Source of the DNA: Neobacillus niacini
GTDB lineage: Bacteria; Bacillota; Bacilli; Bacillales; Cytobacillaceae
Direction of reading: 5' to 3'
NCBI RefSeq assembly: GCF_023715415.1
Contig: NZ_JAMBOB010000004.1
Coordinates: forward strand, 434,001 to 498,000
DNA: 64,000 nt
In this document: positions 62,669-64,000 of the stretch, piece after piece
Layout of the letters: each line of letters starts with the position of its first letter
How positions within the stretch are numbered: position 1 is the stretch's first letter
Notes under the pieces: model-generated
What the model was told of the DNA's origin: nothing
Database searches by the model: none
What the model saw: only the letters and a program-made list of their open reading frames with translations
Program-made: the position numbers and the translations under genes

Positions 62669-63217
62669 ATGTTACTCATTCCTACGATAATAAAAGAAAT
62701 CGAAACAGTTTTGAGTCAAGTGGAAGAAAACCAACTTCAAACTATTGCAGTCCAATTGCAAAAAGCTAAGCGTATTTTTGTTATTGGTGAAGGACGTTCT
62801 GGGCTAATGGCAAAATCGTTTGCGATGCGCTTAATGCACTTAGGAGCAACCGTTTATGTTGTAGGTGAAACCATCACACCTTCGATTGCGGATGGCGACC
62901 TATTAGTAGCGATTTCCGGCTCAGGTACCACCAAAAATGTCGTTTGGACCGCGGAGAAAACTAATTCACTCGGCTGTACTGTTGTGGGAGTTACCACAAA
63001 TCCTGAATCTCCATTAGCAGCAGCAGCAACCACGATTCTTCACGTCCCAGCTGCCACAAAATACCGCCGTGAAAATGAGTTAAAAACCATTCAGCCACTA
63101 GGTTCCCTATTTGACCAATGTGCTCATATTGTTTTTGATACTCTATGTCTACAATACAGCGCACTTACCCAAGTGGACCACGCAGCTGCATTTAGTCGTC
63201 ATAGTAATTTGGAATAG
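62669..63217 (+). CDS. hxlB: 6-phospho-3-hexuloisomerase (PHI)
   Basis: 182 residues, full length. A SIS domain with VIGEGRSGLMAKSFAMRLMHLGATVYVVGETITPSIADGDLLVAISGSGTT (in part, about 35-90) and the C-terminal QPLGSLFDQCAHIVFDTLCLQY typical of PHI. It converts 3-hexulose-6-phosphate to fructose-6-phosphate. Begins three bases after hxlA. No HxlR-type activator gene is adjacent. Confidence 0.93.
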   Translation: MLLIPTIIKEIETVLSQVEENQLQTIAVQLQKAKRIFVIGEGRSGLMAKSFAMRLMHLGATVYVVGETITPSIADGDLLVAISGSGTTKNVVWTAEKTNSLGCTVVGVTTNPESPLAAAATTILHVPAATKYRRENELKTIQPLGSLFDQCAHIVFDTLCLQYSALTQVDHAAAFSRHSNLE

Positions 63218-63225
63218 AACAATTC

Positions 63226-63255
63226 AAAGACCCATTTCCAATGGGTCTTTTTTTT
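63226..63255 (+). terminator. Terminator of hxlAB
   Basis: AAAGACCCATT, loop TCC, AATGGGTCTTT plus a T run. Confidence 0.92.
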
Positions 63256-63280
63256 CGACATCAACTGCTTATTTTCACTA

Positions 63281-63298
63281 TAATCAATCGATTGATTA
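63281..63298. promoter_or_regulatory. 18-bp perfect palindrome in an otherwise empty gap
   Basis: TAATCAATCGATTGATTA is a perfect palindrome centred on ATCGAT, the same core as AAATCGATTT in the KDG operator. The gap 63218-63609 (392 bases) holds the hxlAB terminator, this palindrome and the region before the small membrane protein; nothing else was recognised. Confidence 0.45.
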
Positions 63299-63609
63299 AA
63301 TTACCTACAAACCCTTTTAAATAATGAACTACAAAAAGTTTTCCGGGAAATTTTTTGTCGAGGATACAATATGGCAGGTTTGCAAATATCGTCAAAAATA
63401 TCTAATTTTTTCAATACGAAGATTGTTTTTGATAGGTTATGGATTAATTAAACGTTGCTTAATTCAGCACAAGCTTACTTTAGAATGAGATAATCATCTC
63501 CCCCGAATCGCAATATCTCGAAACTGTGCTAGTATTTACGATATATACCATTGGAAAGTGATACTTTTGAAGAACTCACCATATGCTTTCTTGAAGGAGG
63601 TTTTTCAGC

Positions 63610-63876
63610 ATGCAGCGAATAAAGTTTATGTTACAGCTGTTTCTCAATGGACCTTTGTGGTTTAGATTATTAATCACTATTTCGTTCCTTGCCTCTGTCA
63701 TTTTCAGCAGTTCCTATTTTTCGAATGCCTCTATTTATGAGGGACTTTCCAAATTAGCGGCAGCCCTCTTTTTTATTGCTGTTGGAATGAAGCTGCGTAT
63801 GAACCGGGTGGTATCTATTCTCTTATTTACCGCGTCAGCGATATGTATTTATTTATCCATTCAGACACTACTTTAA
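63610..63876 (+). CDS. Small membrane protein with two or three membrane segments
   Basis: 88 residues. ATG with AAGGAGGTTTTTCAGC upstream, a strong site. Hydrophobic stretches at about 17-34, 45-58 and 68-85 (LLITISFLASVIFSS, KLAAALFFIAVGMKL, SILLFTASAICIYLS). I do not recognise a family. Followed directly by a terminator, so it is a single-gene unit. Confidence 0.65.
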   Translation: MQRIKFMLQLFLNGPLWFRLLITISFLASVIFSSSYFSNASIYEGLSKLAAALFFIAVGMKLRMNRVVSILLFTASAICIYLSIQTLL

Positions 63877-63883
63877 TCAAAAT

Positions 63884-63912
63884 AAAAGCAGTGATATCTC
63901 CACTGCTTTTTC
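63884..63912. terminator. Terminator between the small membrane gene and the last gene
   Basis: AAAAGCAGTG and CACTGCTTTTT around ATATCTC; usable by both convergent genes. Confidence 0.85.
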
Positions 63913-63921
63913 CTATGTTTC

Positions 63922-64000
63922 TTATTCAAATGCTTTCACAGAAGGTGCCTCATAGTTTAGAAATTTATTGAGCAAGACCGCCGGCTCTTCCTCAATTATC
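63922..64000 (-). CDS. C-terminal end of a gene cut by the window edge
   Basis: The minus strand has an open frame from the edge to a TAA at 63922-63924, encoding about 25 residues that end NKFLNYEAPSVKAFE. It sits correctly against the terminator at 63884. Too short to assign a family. Confidence 0.5.
   Translation of the reverse strand, partial: IIEEEPAVLLNKFLNYEAPSVKAFE

Overview
The window reads as a chromosomal segment of a spore-forming, low-GC Gram-positive bacterium of the Bacillaceae, probably near Bacillus/Neobacillus (genus inferred, not proven). The signs are strong AGGAGG-type ribosome binding sites, many TTG/GTG starts, sigma-A promoters with cre-like sites, a LysM-GH18 spore cortex-lytic type enzyme, a Spo0E-like protein and the B. 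subtilis-style glycolate oxidase pair. No rRNA, tRNA, CRISPR array, transposase or integrase was seen.

Layout. 1-9 kb: a truncated NERD gene, a YesM/YesN-type two-component system with a lone sugar-binding protein, an aldo/keto reductase, small genes and an AmiS/UreI channel. 8-13.4 kb: a MurNAc recycling operon (murQ-murR-murP-mupG) and a HAD phosphatase, with a visible promoter, operator-like palindromes and a cre site. 13.4-17.4 kb: a CdaR-type regulator and glcD-glcF. 17.4-34.7 kb: a minus-strand accessory block, made of a GntR-controlled TRAP/creatininase/nitrilase operon and then a full ethanolamine-utilisation microcompartment operon (eutW-V-S-P-A-B-C-L-E-M, pduL, eutN, a second BMC-H shell gene, and a malate dehydrogenase). 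A remnant of a doxX 3' end lies at its left edge and an intact doxX at its right edge. 34.7-45.5 kb: four doxX paralogues, each with its own terminator and upstream region (two with near-perfect Rex boxes), separated by unrelated genes (MFS, two secreted low-complexity proteins, a spore lysin, GGDEF, DUF3231). 46-56.5 kb: an aromatic meta-cleavage cluster (flavin monooxygenase, extradiol dioxygenase, C-C hydrolase, hydratase, flavin reductase, FAD synthetase-like protein, two transporters, and an XylR_N-V4R-PucR regulator). 56.8-63.2 kb: a 2-keto-3-deoxygluconate operon, its LacI-type regulator, and a 3-hexulose-6-phosphate synthase/isomerase pair that has an almost identical promoter-operator.

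How they work together. EutBC would make acetaldehyde inside the shell, EutE would oxidise it to acetyl-CoA and PduL would recover CoA as acetyl phosphate. No alcohol dehydrogenase is present, and the malate dehydrogenase is the only obvious dehydrogenase left to handle NADH. Predicted encapsulation helices occur on EutC, PduL and, unusually, the C terminus of EutE. In the sugar-acid region KdgK and KdgA split KDG to pyruvate and glyceraldehyde-3-phosphate; the shared operator suggests that formaldehyde fixation is co-induced, which would suit growth on methyl-esterified pectin. Most interesting for follow-up: the doxX-bounded Eut island and the dispersed doxX units, the Eut-linked malate dehydrogenase, the shared KDG/RuMP operator, and a dispersed hairpin repeat (TTGTCCTCAA family) that interrupts a gene at the start of the window.
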